A DNA stretch of 5,196 nucleotides from Dehalococcoidia bacterium (GCA_030647705.1 JAUSJJ010000056.1:1-5196); one strand, 5' to 3'. Positions 1 through 4,832 are shown, counted from the stretch's first letter. The notes: generated by a model from the letters alone, not told the origin. Made by a program: numbers and translations.

Positions 1-110
1 TGGTCTCCAGCGAGACGTTCGAGAGCTAACCAACCAGGCTCAATTCCCAGACGGTCGCGAATCTCCTTGGCAATGACAATTTGGCCTTTGCGGCCTACTA
101 CGTGGGCCAT
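1..110 (-). CDS. AbrB/MazE/SpoVT-type swapped-hairpin DNA-binding protein (partial, N-terminal 36 residues)
   Basis: The minus strand encodes an N-terminal fragment beginning MAHVVGRKGQIVIAKEIRD and continuing through RLGIEPGW; the window edge cuts off the rest. The pattern of G-x-K-G-Q-I-V-I followed by K-E-I-R-D-x-L-G-I-x-P-G is typical of the AbrB/SpoVT swapped-hairpin beta-barrel domain found in transition-state regulators and in antitoxins such as MazE and VapB. The ATG at 110-108 has an AGGAG ribosome-binding site (complement of 120-124) at good spacing. The protein probably binds DNA as a dimer. Because the gene is divergent from the CoA-transferase, it could regulate itself, its neighbour or both. 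It could instead be the antitoxin of a toxin-antitoxin pair, with the toxin gene expected just outside the window to the left; this cannot be decided here. Confidence 0.85.
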   Translation of the reverse strand, partial: MAHVVGRKGQIVIAKEIRDRLGIEPGWLALERLAGD

Positions 111-137
111 TGTGTGACTCTCCTATGTTGCATGACC

Positions 138-166
138 AAGCTACCACGGCTTTCACCAGGAGTCAA
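138..166 (-). promoter_or_regulatory. Candidate promoter of the AbrB-type gene
   Basis: On the minus strand TTGACT (complement of 161-166) is a 5/6 match to the -35 consensus. It is separated by 17 nt from TAGCTT (complement of 138-143), a weak -10 match. The position upstream of the AGGAG site and ATG at 110 is sensible. The strong -35 and correct spacing support it; the poor -10 keeps confidence low. Confidence 0.4.
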
Positions 167-183
167 GGGCGGGTAACCGCCCT
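166..183. promoter_or_regulatory. Perfect inverted repeat between two divergent promoters (candidate operator)
   Basis: The sequence AGGGCGGGTAACCGCCCT forms a perfect 7-bp inverted repeat around GTAA. It lies between the candidate -35 box of the minus-strand AbrB-type gene (161-166) and the candidate -35 box of the CoA-transferase (185-190). A protein bound here could block both promoters, so an operator shared by the divergent genes is plausible. Read as RNA it would be a hairpin with a GNRA tetraloop, but no T-run follows on either strand, so it is not a standard intrinsic terminator. Confidence 0.45.
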
Positions 184-184
184 C

Positions 185-212
185 TTGCCCCTCGTGACAC
201 ATGTGATAGAAT
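185..212 (+). promoter_or_regulatory. Candidate sigma-70-type promoter of the CoA-transferase gene
   Basis: TTGCCC (185-190) and TAGAAT (207-212) are separated by 16 nt. Transcription would begin near 219, leaving a short leader of about 24 nt before the TTG start at 243 that contains the Shine-Dalgarno sequence. The -10 box is a 5/6 match and the -35 box a 4/6 match. Confidence 0.45.
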
Positions 213-228
213 AGCCAAGGTTATTGGC

Positions 229-237
229 AGGAGGTGA
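229..237 (+). promoter_or_regulatory. Consensus ribosome-binding site that decides the CoA-transferase start
   Basis: AGGAGGTGA is a full-length match to the anti-Shine-Dalgarno sequence. Its core GGAGG (230-234) is 8 nt before TTG at 243, which is ideal. An upstream in-frame GTG at 234-236 lies inside the ribosome-binding site and cannot be served by it. The TTG at 243 is therefore the likely start. Confidence 0.8.
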
Positions 238-242
238 CTGAA

Positions 243-1457
243 TTGGCAGGCGCTCTTCAAGGCATCAAGGTTCTTGAACTGGGACACTGGGGCGTGATAC
301 CCATGGGCACGGCGCTGATGGCTGATTGCGGCGCTGATGTCATCAAACTGGAGAACCCCAAAGGCGGCGACTGGATACGCGGCTTCACCTCCATCGAGGG
401 CATCAGCCTGGAGCAGAAAGGCATTCACGTCACCTTCGAGCTGATGAACCGTGGCAAGCGGGGGATGGCCATAGACCTGAAGCGCAAAGAAGGCAGGCAG
501 ATCGTCTACGACCTGGTCAAGGGCGCGGACGTGTTCGCTACCAACTACCAGCAGGACGTGCTGGAGCAGCTTCACATGACCTATGAGACTTTGAGCAAGC
601 TCAACAGAGGCCTTGTCTATGCCCATCTGACAGCCTTCGGCAAGAAAGGTCCCGAGGGCGGCAAGCCCGGTTTCGATTACTCGGCATATTGGGCGCGGTC
701 GGGGGTCATGGGCAAGCTGGCGGCAGCCGGCGGCCCGCCCAGCACGCAGCGTCCGGCCTATGGAGACAGCACCACCGCCATGATGGTGGCCGGCGGCATC
801 GCTATGGCGCTGGTCTCCCGCGGTAAGACCGGCGAGGGCCAGCAGGTTGACGTCTCTTTGCTGGGCACCGGCATCTGGACATCGAACTTCGACCTGCAGA
901 TATACCTGATGAGCGGGCAGGAGTTCCCCAACACCGATCGGCAGAAGGCGCGGAACCCGCTGTGGAATACGTACCAGACCAAAGACGGGCGCTGGATGCA
1001 GTTGGTCATGGTCATCTCCGACGTCTACTGGGGCGACTTCTGCCAGGCGGTCGGCCTGACCGATCTGGAGCGCGATCCCAGGTATGACTCGCACGCCAGG
1101 CGGGAGCAGAACCGCGAGAGCCTGTTGCCGGTCATCGCGAAGACTATGGCATCGAAGACGCTCGGGGAATGGGAGCAGATATTCGATAAACGCAATCTGC
1201 CGACCTCCAGGGTAGCCACCATCCCGGAGGTCGCCAACGACCGCCAGGCGCATGCGAACGGGCATTTCCAAGAGCTTGACCATCCGATAGCAGGCAAGAT
1301 CAAGCTGGTGGCAGCGCCGGTGCAGTTCAGCAAGACGCCGGCTCATGTGGCAGGCCCTGCGCCGCAGTTGGGCCAGCACACCGAGGAGATACTGCTGGAG
1401 ATGGGCAAGACATGGGATGACATCGCCAGGCTCAAAGAGCAGGGAGTGATACCTTAG
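243..1457 (+). CDS. Family III (CaiB/BaiF) CoA-transferase
   Basis: The 404-residue product matches the usual length of about 400 for cytosolic family III CoA-transferases, which move CoA between carboxylic acids through an Asp-bound anhydride/thioester. From the TTG start, the N-terminal Rossmann-like segment G-I-K-V-L-E-L through D-C-G-A-D-V-I-K-L-E (residues about 7-37) leads to a GGDWIRG motif. The N-R-G-K-R-G-M-A-I-D-L-K segment follows at about 69-80. The likely catalytic aspartate is D175 in R-P-A-Y-G-D-S-T-T-A-M. The small domain carries N-T-Y-Q-T-K-D-G-R-W (about 242-251), and the C-terminus has the family-typical P-Q-L-G-Q-H-T-E-E-I-L-x-E-M-G. TTG is chosen as the start because of the consensus ribosome-binding site at 229-237; an in-frame GTG at 234 would add three residues. 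The stop is TAG. Acceptor and donor acids cannot be named; formyl-CoA, carnitine, succinyl or benzylsuccinate-type roles are all possible in this family. Confidence 0.93.
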   Translation: MAGALQGIKVLELGHWGVIPMGTALMADCGADVIKLENPKGGDWIRGFTSIEGISLEQKGIHVTFELMNRGKRGMAIDLKRKEGRQIVYDLVKGADVFATNYQQDVLEQLHMTYETLSKLNRGLVYAHLTAFGKKGPEGGKPGFDYSAYWARSGVMGKLAAAGGPPSTQRPAYGDSTTAMMVAGGIAMALVSRGKTGEGQQVDVSLLGTGIWTSNFDLQIYLMSGQEFPNTDRQKARNPLWNTYQTKDGRWMQLVMVISDVYWGDFCQAVGLTDLERDPRYDSHARREQNRESLLPVIAKTMASKTLGEWEQIFDKRNLPTSRVATIPEVANDRQAHANGHFQELDHPIAGKIKLVAAPVQFSKTPAHVAGPAPQLGQHTEEILLEMGKTWDDIARLKEQGVIP

Positions 1458-1460
1458 CCA

Positions 1461-1474
1461 GTTCTGCGAAGAAC
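1461..1474. repeat. Short inverted repeat with GNRA-type loop
   Basis: GTTCT and AGAAC form a perfect 5-bp stem around GCGA, four bases after the CoA-transferase stop. There is no T-run, so it is not a standard intrinsic terminator. It marks the left end of the repeat cassette, followed at 1484-1508 by a 'cccttcgcttcgctcgggg' tract of the kind often seen in dispersed intergenic repeats. Confidence 0.4.
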
Positions 1475-1539
1475 AGAGACGAGACCCTTCGCTTCGCTCG
1501 GGGTGATAAGCCAGAAACGCCCGTCCGACTTTACCGTGG

Positions 1540-1560
1540 ATTCCGGATCGAGTCCGGAAT
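1540..1560. repeat. Perfect inverted repeat, 8-bp arms
   Basis: ATTCCGGA and TCCGGAAT flank the five-base spacer TCGAG. The palindrome sits in a 'gtggattccgg...ccggaatgacgg' context typical of dispersed extragenic palindromes. It has no T-run and overlaps no gene. Confidence 0.6.
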
Positions 1561-1592
1561 GACGGATTGGAGGGGGTGGGAAGACGAGGGTT

Positions 1593-1614
1593 TCAAAGGG
1601 CAGAGCCCCTTTGA
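1593..1614. repeat. Perfect inverted repeat, 8-bp arms
   Basis: TCAAAGGG (1593-1600) and CCCTTTGA (1607-1614) are perfect complements around CAGAGC. A G-run (1616-1620) and a second G-run (1624-1628) follow rather than a T-run. It is the second strong palindrome of the cassette. Confidence 0.6.
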
Positions 1615-1621
1615 CGGGGGT

Positions 1622-1638
1622 CTGGGGGTATCTCCCAG
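1622..1638. repeat. Short inverted repeat in a G-rich tract
   Basis: CTGGG (1622-1626) and CCCAG (1634-1638) form a 5-bp stem with a seven-base loop. Alone it is weak; its significance lies in being one of a consecutive series of hairpins. Confidence 0.35.
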
Positions 1639-1648
1639 CTTCAAATTC

Positions 1649-1672
1649 CCCCCTTCCTGACCAGGAAGGGGG
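1649..1672. repeat. Strong inverted repeat, 10-bp arms
   Basis: CCCCCTTCCT (1649-1658) and AGGAAGGGGG (1663-1672) are perfect complements around GACC. This is the most stable hairpin in the window. The bases after it on the plus strand are CCAGGGG, so it lacks a terminator T-run. On the minus strand it is followed by GAATTTG, which is also not a T-run. It could still impede polymerase or stabilise the 3' end of the CoA-transferase mRNA, but a dispersed repeat unit is the better description. Confidence 0.6.
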
Positions 1673-1737
1673 CCAGGGGTCGAAGAGAGTTTTCGGACAG
1701 CCAGCGCAAGTAACGTGCGTTGCGGAGACATCGGATT

Positions 1738-3144
1738 ATGGAGACTGAACAGCCACAGGGCAACACCAGGACGGTAGTCCTGGTGATAACCACACTGGTG
1801 ACGTTCATGGTGCCGTTCATGACCGCTGGGGTGAACATCGCCCTGCCTGAGATCGGCAGTGAATTCGCCATGAACGCCGTCGTGCTGGGTTGGGTGGCGA
1901 CGGCATACTTTCTGGCGTCGTCGTCGCTGCTGGTGCCCTTCGGCAGGCTGGCGGACATCTATGGGAGAAGGAAGATATTCGCCGCGGGCGCCGTTATCTT
2001 CGCACTGGGCAGCATCCTCTGCATCATCTCCAGGTCGGAAGCGTTCTTCATCGGTTCCCGTGCGCTGCAGGGCATAGGCGGGGCGATGCTTCTCAGCACC
2101 TCGATTGCGATGTTGACCTCCGTATATCCCATGAAACAGAGGGGCAATGTGCTGGGCATCAATGCCGGCGCTGCCTATCTGGGGCTGTCTGCCGGCCCGG
2201 TGATCGGCGGATTCCTTACCTCCCATGCAGGCTGGAGAAGCATATTTTGGCTCGGTTTTGCCATACCGTTCATCACCGTGGTCGTCGTTCTATGGAAGTT
2301 GAGAAGCGAGTGGGCCGGGGCGAAGGGTGAGCGTTTCGACTACGGCGGGTCCGCCATCTTCGCCGTGTCCCTGATCGCTCTCATTTACGGCTTGACGTCT
2401 CTGCCCGATGTCCTCGGCGCCGTGCTGACTCTCGCAGGTGTCATGGGGTTCATCGCTTTTGCTTGGTGGGAAAGCCACGCAGGGAGTCCGCTTATCCAAT
2501 TGGACCTGTTCAAAAATAACCATGCCTTCGTCTTTTCCAGCGTGGCGACAATCATCAGTTACGCTGCGACCTATGCGGTGACATTCCTCATCAGCCTGTA
2601 CCTTCAATACAACAAGGGGCTGTCGCCGGAGAAAGCAGGATTGGTCCTATTGGGGACTCCTGCAGTGCAGTCGGTTTTCTCACCGATAGTTGGCAGGCTA
2701 TCGGACAGGATAGAGCCGCGGATCCTTGCCTCGGCCGGAATGGCGGTTTGCACGCTGGGGCTCGGGATGCTGATGTTCGTGGCGCAGGACACCTCGCTTG
2801 GCTATCTGGTGGCCAGCCTCCTGGTATTGGGGGTTGGCCTGGGTTTGTTCGCCTCGCCCAACACCAATGCATTGATGAGCTCGGCCAGCAAGCAGTGGTA
2901 TGGCGTCGCCTCGGCGGCGCTGGCGACCAGCCGGCAGGTGGGGGTGATGTTGAGCATGGGCATAACCATGCTGATGCTGTCCACGTTCGTGGGCCGAGTT
3001 GTGATTACCCCGCCGTACTACGGGCGCTTCGTGGACGCCGTGCGAATCGCGTTCATAGTCTTCACCGTTTTGTGCTTCATCGGCATTTTCGCCTCGCTGG
3101 CGCGGGGCAACGTGCACAAAGTAGAGCCCGGGGCCCAGAAGTAA
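1738..3144 (+). CDS. MFS exporter, DHA2-like (14-segment) drug:H+ antiporter family
   Basis: The 468-residue product is highly hydrophobic and has the length of 14-helix DHA2-type transporters (EmrB/QacA-like), which export drugs or metabolites across the inner membrane using the proton gradient. Visible signatures, from the ATG at 1738, are N-I-A-L-P-E-I at the end of helix 1 (about 33-39), MFS motif A G-R-L-A-D-I-Y-G-R-R-K between helices 2 and 3 (69-79), and antiporter motif C G-L-S-A-G-P-V-I-G-G in helix 5 (149-158). A degenerate repeat of motif A, G-R-L-S-D-R, is in the second half (319-324). The acidic residue usual before the N-x-A-L-P motif in drug exporters of this family is replaced by M-T-A-G-V. 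The start is the ATG, with GGAGA at 1724-1728; an in-frame TTG at 1720 would add six residues but has no ribosome-binding site. The stop is TAA. The substrate is unknown. Confidence 0.92.
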   Translation: METEQPQGNTRTVVLVITTLVTFMVPFMTAGVNIALPEIGSEFAMNAVVLGWVATAYFLASSSLLVPFGRLADIYGRRKIFAAGAVIFALGSILCIISRSEAFFIGSRALQGIGGAMLLSTSIAMLTSVYPMKQRGNVLGINAGAAYLGLSAGPVIGGFLTSHAGWRSIFWLGFAIPFITVVVVLWKLRSEWAGAKGERFDYGGSAIFAVSLIALIYGLTSLPDVLGAVLTLAGVMGFIAFAWWESHAGSPLIQLDLFKNNHAFVFSSVATIISYAATYAVTFLISLYLQYNKGLSPEKAGLVLLGTPAVQSVFSPIVGRLSDRIEPRILASAGMAVCTLGLGMLMFVAQDTSLGYLVASLLVLGVGLGLFASPNTNALMSSASKQWYGVASAALATSRQVGVMLSMGITMLMLSTFVGRVVITPPYYGRFVDAVRIAFIVFTVLCFIGIFASLARGNVHKVEPGAQK

Positions 3145-3166
3145 GTCGCACCGGCTCGAATAACGC

Positions 3167-3196
3167 TTGTCATTCGCTGAAGTCAGGACTTATAAT
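3167..3196 (+). promoter_or_regulatory. Sigma-70-type promoter of the amidohydrolase/rhodanese/zinc-protein unit
   Basis: TTGTCA (3167-3172, 5/6 match) and TATAAT (3191-3196, perfect) are 18 nt apart in the intergenic region after the transporter stop. Transcription would start near 3203, some 20 nt before the GTG start at 3226, with the ribosome-binding site AAGGAG at 3214-3219 inside this short leader. This separates the three downstream genes from the transporter. Confidence 0.75.
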
Positions 3197-3225
3197 GGGT
3201 TTAGCGGCCTGGTAAGGAGTCGCCC

Positions 3226-4167
3226 GTGAGTCCCTATCTTATCATTGACTGTCATATCCACACCTACCCCAGTGTCGAGATGAGCAATCGCGACGCCAAG
3301 ATCCTGGGCTTCGTGGATAAGGGCCTGGCTGGGCAGTTCACGGGGGCCATTGATGACACGCTGGCGGCGATGAAGCGGGACGGCGTCAGCAAGGCTATCA
3401 TGGCTAACTGGCTGCCTATCTCCCGGATGAAGGATGTCGCCCTCACCAAGCTGCCTTTTGGCCTGACCGACTACGAGGCGCCTGCCCGTGAAATCGACCA
3501 GACCCTGGTAGCCAGGCTCCAGCGCCGGAACCAATGGACTTGCGAGGCGGCACAAGGCCACCCGGAGCTTATTCCATTCATAAGTGTTGACCCTGTGATG
3601 AATGCGGACCAGATTCGGCGGGAGATACAGGATAGGGTCAACAACCACGGAGCGCGCGGCATCAAGCTTCAATATGCTGGTCAACGGGTGTTCCCCCACG
3701 ACCGGCGTCTCTGGCCAGCGTATGAGACCGCGCAGGAGTTGGACGTGGCGATCCTGGGCCATTCCGGAGAATCCGAAGGCGACAGCGCTCAGTATGCAGA
3801 GCCCAAGTACTTTGCGGAAGTCTTACACCACTTCCCTCGGCTGAGGCTGGTACTGGCGCACATCGGGGCTGACTTCTATGATCAGGCCAAGGCCCTGGCC
3901 CGTGCGTATCCGCAGATCAACTTCGACTGCTCGGACATCCTTTGCGCAGCCATTTTCCCTCTCACAGATGCGGAGTTGGTTTCTCTGTTCCGCGAAGTGG
4001 GAGCCGATCGCGTTGTTCTCGGCACTGACTTTCCTTTCTACGACCGCAAGCCGCTTTTAGAGCGCCTGCTGGGGCTTGACCTCACTGAGCAGGAGAAGCG
4101 GCAAATACTGGGGGAGAACGCGTTGCGCATCTACCGGCTGGGCAGCAACGGGCCAGCTACAACATAA
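3226..4167 (+). CDS. Amidohydrolase-2 family metal-dependent hydrolase (TIM barrel)
   Basis: The 313-residue product is a full-length member of the amidohydrolase-related (ACMSD-like, amidohydrolase 2) family of cytosolic TIM-barrel enzymes that use one or two metal ions for hydrolysis or decarboxylation. The metal-binding H-x-H is at the N-terminus in D-C-H-I-H-T-Y-P (H10, H12). Further expected ligands are H179 in A-I-L-G-H-S-G-E, H212 in V-L-A-H-I-G-A-D, and the catalytic D268 in V-V-L-G-T-D-F-P-F. G-A-R-G-I-K-L (142-148) is the usual strand preceding the barrel's middle. The C-terminus has the family's I-L-G-E-N-A-L-R-I-Y helix. GTG is chosen because AAGGAG lies 6 nt upstream and a clear promoter precedes it. 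The stop is TAA. The next gene begins 55 nt downstream on the same strand, so co-transcription is likely. Substrate unknown; a decarboxylase or lactonase role is possible. Confidence 0.92.
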   Translation: MSPYLIIDCHIHTYPSVEMSNRDAKILGFVDKGLAGQFTGAIDDTLAAMKRDGVSKAIMANWLPISRMKDVALTKLPFGLTDYEAPAREIDQTLVARLQRRNQWTCEAAQGHPELIPFISVDPVMNADQIRREIQDRVNNHGARGIKLQYAGQRVFPHDRRLWPAYETAQELDVAILGHSGESEGDSAQYAEPKYFAEVLHHFPRLRLVLAHIGADFYDQAKALARAYPQINFDCSDILCAAIFPLTDAELVSLFREVGADRVVLGTDFPFYDRKPLLERLLGLDLTEQEKRQILGENALRIYRLGSNGPATT

Positions 4168-4182
4168 GGTCACAGGAAGAGG

Positions 4183-4207
4183 CAGGCCTCCCGGCACGCG
4201 GGGCCTG
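4183..4207 (+). other. Intercistronic hairpin before the rhodanese ribosome-binding site
   Basis: CAGGCC (4183-4188) and GGCCTG (4202-4207) are perfect complements around a GC-rich loop, with two possible further G-C pairs after a bulge. There is no T-run. The 3' arm ends four bases before the GGGAGGAG ribosome-binding site (4211-4218), so it could affect mRNA processing or translation, but this may be chance in GC-rich DNA. Confidence 0.3.
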
Positions 4208-4222
4208 ACAGGGAGGAGTAAT

Positions 4223-4627
4223 ATGCAGACTAAGACCATAGACCTGAGCACGGCACGGCGCATCGAGATCAAGGACGCCAGGGACCGCTGGGAGAAGCAG
4301 GCCACAGGTGAGGTGCTGTTTCTAGATGTGAGGGACCCCGAGAGTTTCGAGCACATCCATGTCAAAGGCGCCACCTCTTTGCCGCTCAACCATCTGATGG
4401 CCCACAAAGATATCCTGCCCAAGGATGCGGAGATAATAACCTACTGAACCTGACCGAACGAGGAATCCAGCGCCCGTGCGGCGCTGCTGTTGATGCGGGT
4501 CGGTTTCAAAAATGCGAAGGCGCTTAAAGGAGGGCTTCAGGACTGGGTGAAAGCCGGCCACCCGGTTGAGCCCGAAGAGGCGCGAGAGCGGGTGTTGCAG
4601 GAACTGCAGGAGATGGGAGAGGTATAG
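4223..4627 (+). CDS. Rhodanese-domain protein with two in-frame TGA codons: probable selenoprotein with U-x-U active site
   Basis: Reading through two TGA codons gives a 134-residue single-domain rhodanese, the normal size for the family, which transfers sulfane sulfur (or selenium) via an active-site cysteine. Residues 34-50 carry the N-terminal signature L-D-V-R-D-P-E-S-F-E-H-I-H-V-K-G-A. Residues 94-114 carry the C-terminal signature G-F-K-N-A-K-A-L-K-G-G-L-Q-D-W-V-K-A-G-H-P. Between them the active site reads I-I-T-Y-(TGA75)-T-(TGA77)-P-N-E-E-S-S-A-R-A-A-L-L-L. Known relatives of this subtype have Y-C-x-C-P-N-E, so the two TGAs (4445-4447, 4451-4453) replace exactly the catalytic Cys and the second Cys. 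No other stop or frameshift occurs before TAG at 4625, and the protein has no other Cys. A SECIS-like hairpin follows at 4468-4486. Start: ATG with GGGAGGAG at 4211-4218. A pseudogene or a double sequencing error is the alternative, but two nonsense changes confined to the two motif cysteines would be a remarkable coincidence. Standard calling would give a meaningless 74-residue fragment. Confidence 0.85.
4452..4505 (+). promoter_or_regulatory. Candidate bacterial SECIS element (selenocysteine insertion)
   Basis: CAGCGCC (4468-4474) and GGCGCTG (4480-4486) form a perfect 7-bp stem closing the five-base loop CGTGC. The GU in that loop is the position recognised by SelB in known bacterial elements. 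The loop G (4476) is 22 nt after the second TGA and 28 nt after the first, both inside the spacing seen for bacterial SECIS elements. A possible lower helix pairs GACCGA (4452-4457) with TCGGTT (4500-4505, one G-U pair), placing the second TGA at the base of the structure as in E. coli fdhF. The element lies within the coding frame, over codons for S-A-R-A-A-L, so GC-rich codon choice could produce the stem by chance. Confidence 0.65.
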
Positions 4628-4632
4628 GAGGT
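4626..4632 (+). promoter_or_regulatory. Ribosome-binding site overlapping the rhodanese stop codon
   Basis: AGGAGGT begins inside the TAG stop (4625-4627) of the rhodanese gene and is 5 nt from the GTG at 4638. Ribosomes that finish the full-length, TGA-decoded rhodanese arrive directly at this site. It fixes the start of the next gene and implies translational coupling of the two products. Confidence 0.7.
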
Positions 4633-4637
4633 CGAAC

Positions 4638-4832
4638 GTGGCGGAAGAGCTCAGATGTGAATGCGGACATGTTGCCGAAGACATGCTGGAGTTGGCCTCC
4701 TGCGCGAAGTGCGGCGCAGAGATATGTCTCCAGTGCGCGCACGTAGACCCGAAGACTTGTCAGATGTACTGTTATGCCTGTGCCCCGAAGAAGGCGTCAA
4801 GGCCTTCCGGACACAAACACACGGCGAAGTAG
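4638..4832 (+). CDS. Small Cys-rich protein, probable zinc-binding (unknown function)
   Basis: The 64-residue product begins V-A-E-E-L-R-C-E-C-G-H and contains nine cysteines (7, 9, 22, 25, 30, 33, 41, 45, 48) plus H11 and H35. The spacing C-A-K-C-G-A-E-I-C-L-Q-C followed by C-x3-C-x2-C resembles a pair of zinc knuckles of treble-clef or zinc-ribbon type, so two zinc ions are plausible; an Fe-S cluster is less likely. The tail is basic and His-containing (K-K-A-S-R-P-S-G-H-K-H-T-A-K). GTG at 4638 is chosen because of the AGGAGGT ribosome-binding site; an in-frame upstream ATG at 4566 lies inside the rhodanese gene, would add 24 residues of out-of-frame character, and has no ribosome-binding site. 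All nine Cys use TGT or TGC. The stop is TAG. I do not recognise a named family. Tight coupling to the rhodanese suggests a functional partner in sulfur, selenium or redox chemistry, but that is inference. Confidence 0.8.
   Translation: MAEELRCECGHVAEDMLELASCAKCGAEICLQCAHVDPKTCQMYCYACAPKKASRPSGHKHTAK

Larger units (their letters stand above)
1458..1737. other. 280-base noncoding stretch containing a repeat-rich cassette
   Basis: No convincing protein is encoded here on either strand. From about 1461 to 1680 it consists of consecutive inverted repeats separated by G-rich and C-rich tracts, listed separately. From 1681 to 1737 there is a short AT-richer leader with the ribosome-binding site of the transporter; I see no clear -35/-10 pair. 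From memory, similar strings of hairpins with 'ccccttcct' and 'ggattccgga' motifs recur between genes of Dehalococcoidia-like Chloroflexota assemblies. That is recollection and was not tested. Confidence 0.7.

Noticed and set aside
153..1379. A 408-codon open frame on the minus strand opposite the CoA-transferase
   Set aside because: Its translation is low-complexity, Arg/His/Leu-rich with no domain pattern, and it lies entirely antisense to a well-supported enzyme gene; it results from the GC-rich codon pattern of the real gene.
1649..1680. Intrinsic terminator at the 10-bp hairpin
   Set aside because: No T-run follows the stem on either strand, and the hairpin is one of a series; classified as a repeat instead.
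1531..2226. A 231-codon open frame on the minus strand spanning the repeat cassette and the transporter start
   Set aside because: It is antisense to conserved transporter motifs and its C-terminal part is translated repeat sequence.
4445..4453. TGA read as tryptophan or glycine (alternative genetic code)
   Set aside because: The family has Cys at these positions, and no other complete gene in the window contains an in-frame TGA; Trp is encoded by TGG throughout. A Y-W-T-W-P-N-E or Y-G-T-G-P-N-E active site would lack the catalytic nucleophile.
4223..4627. Rhodanese as a decayed pseudogene
   Set aside because: Apart from the two TGAs there is no frameshift, stop or missing motif; both TGAs fall on motif cysteines; ribosome-binding sites before and after the gene are intact. 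Decay would not be expected to hit only these two codons.
4493..4627. Internal ATG restart making a separate small protein after the TGAs
   Set aside because: The ATG at 4493 has no ribosome-binding site and would give only the last 44 residues of the rhodanese fold without an active site.
4566..4637. Upstream ATG extension of the Cys-rich zinc protein
   Set aside because: The added residues are a different-frame reading of the rhodanese C-terminus, while the GTG at 4638 has a perfect ribosome-binding site.
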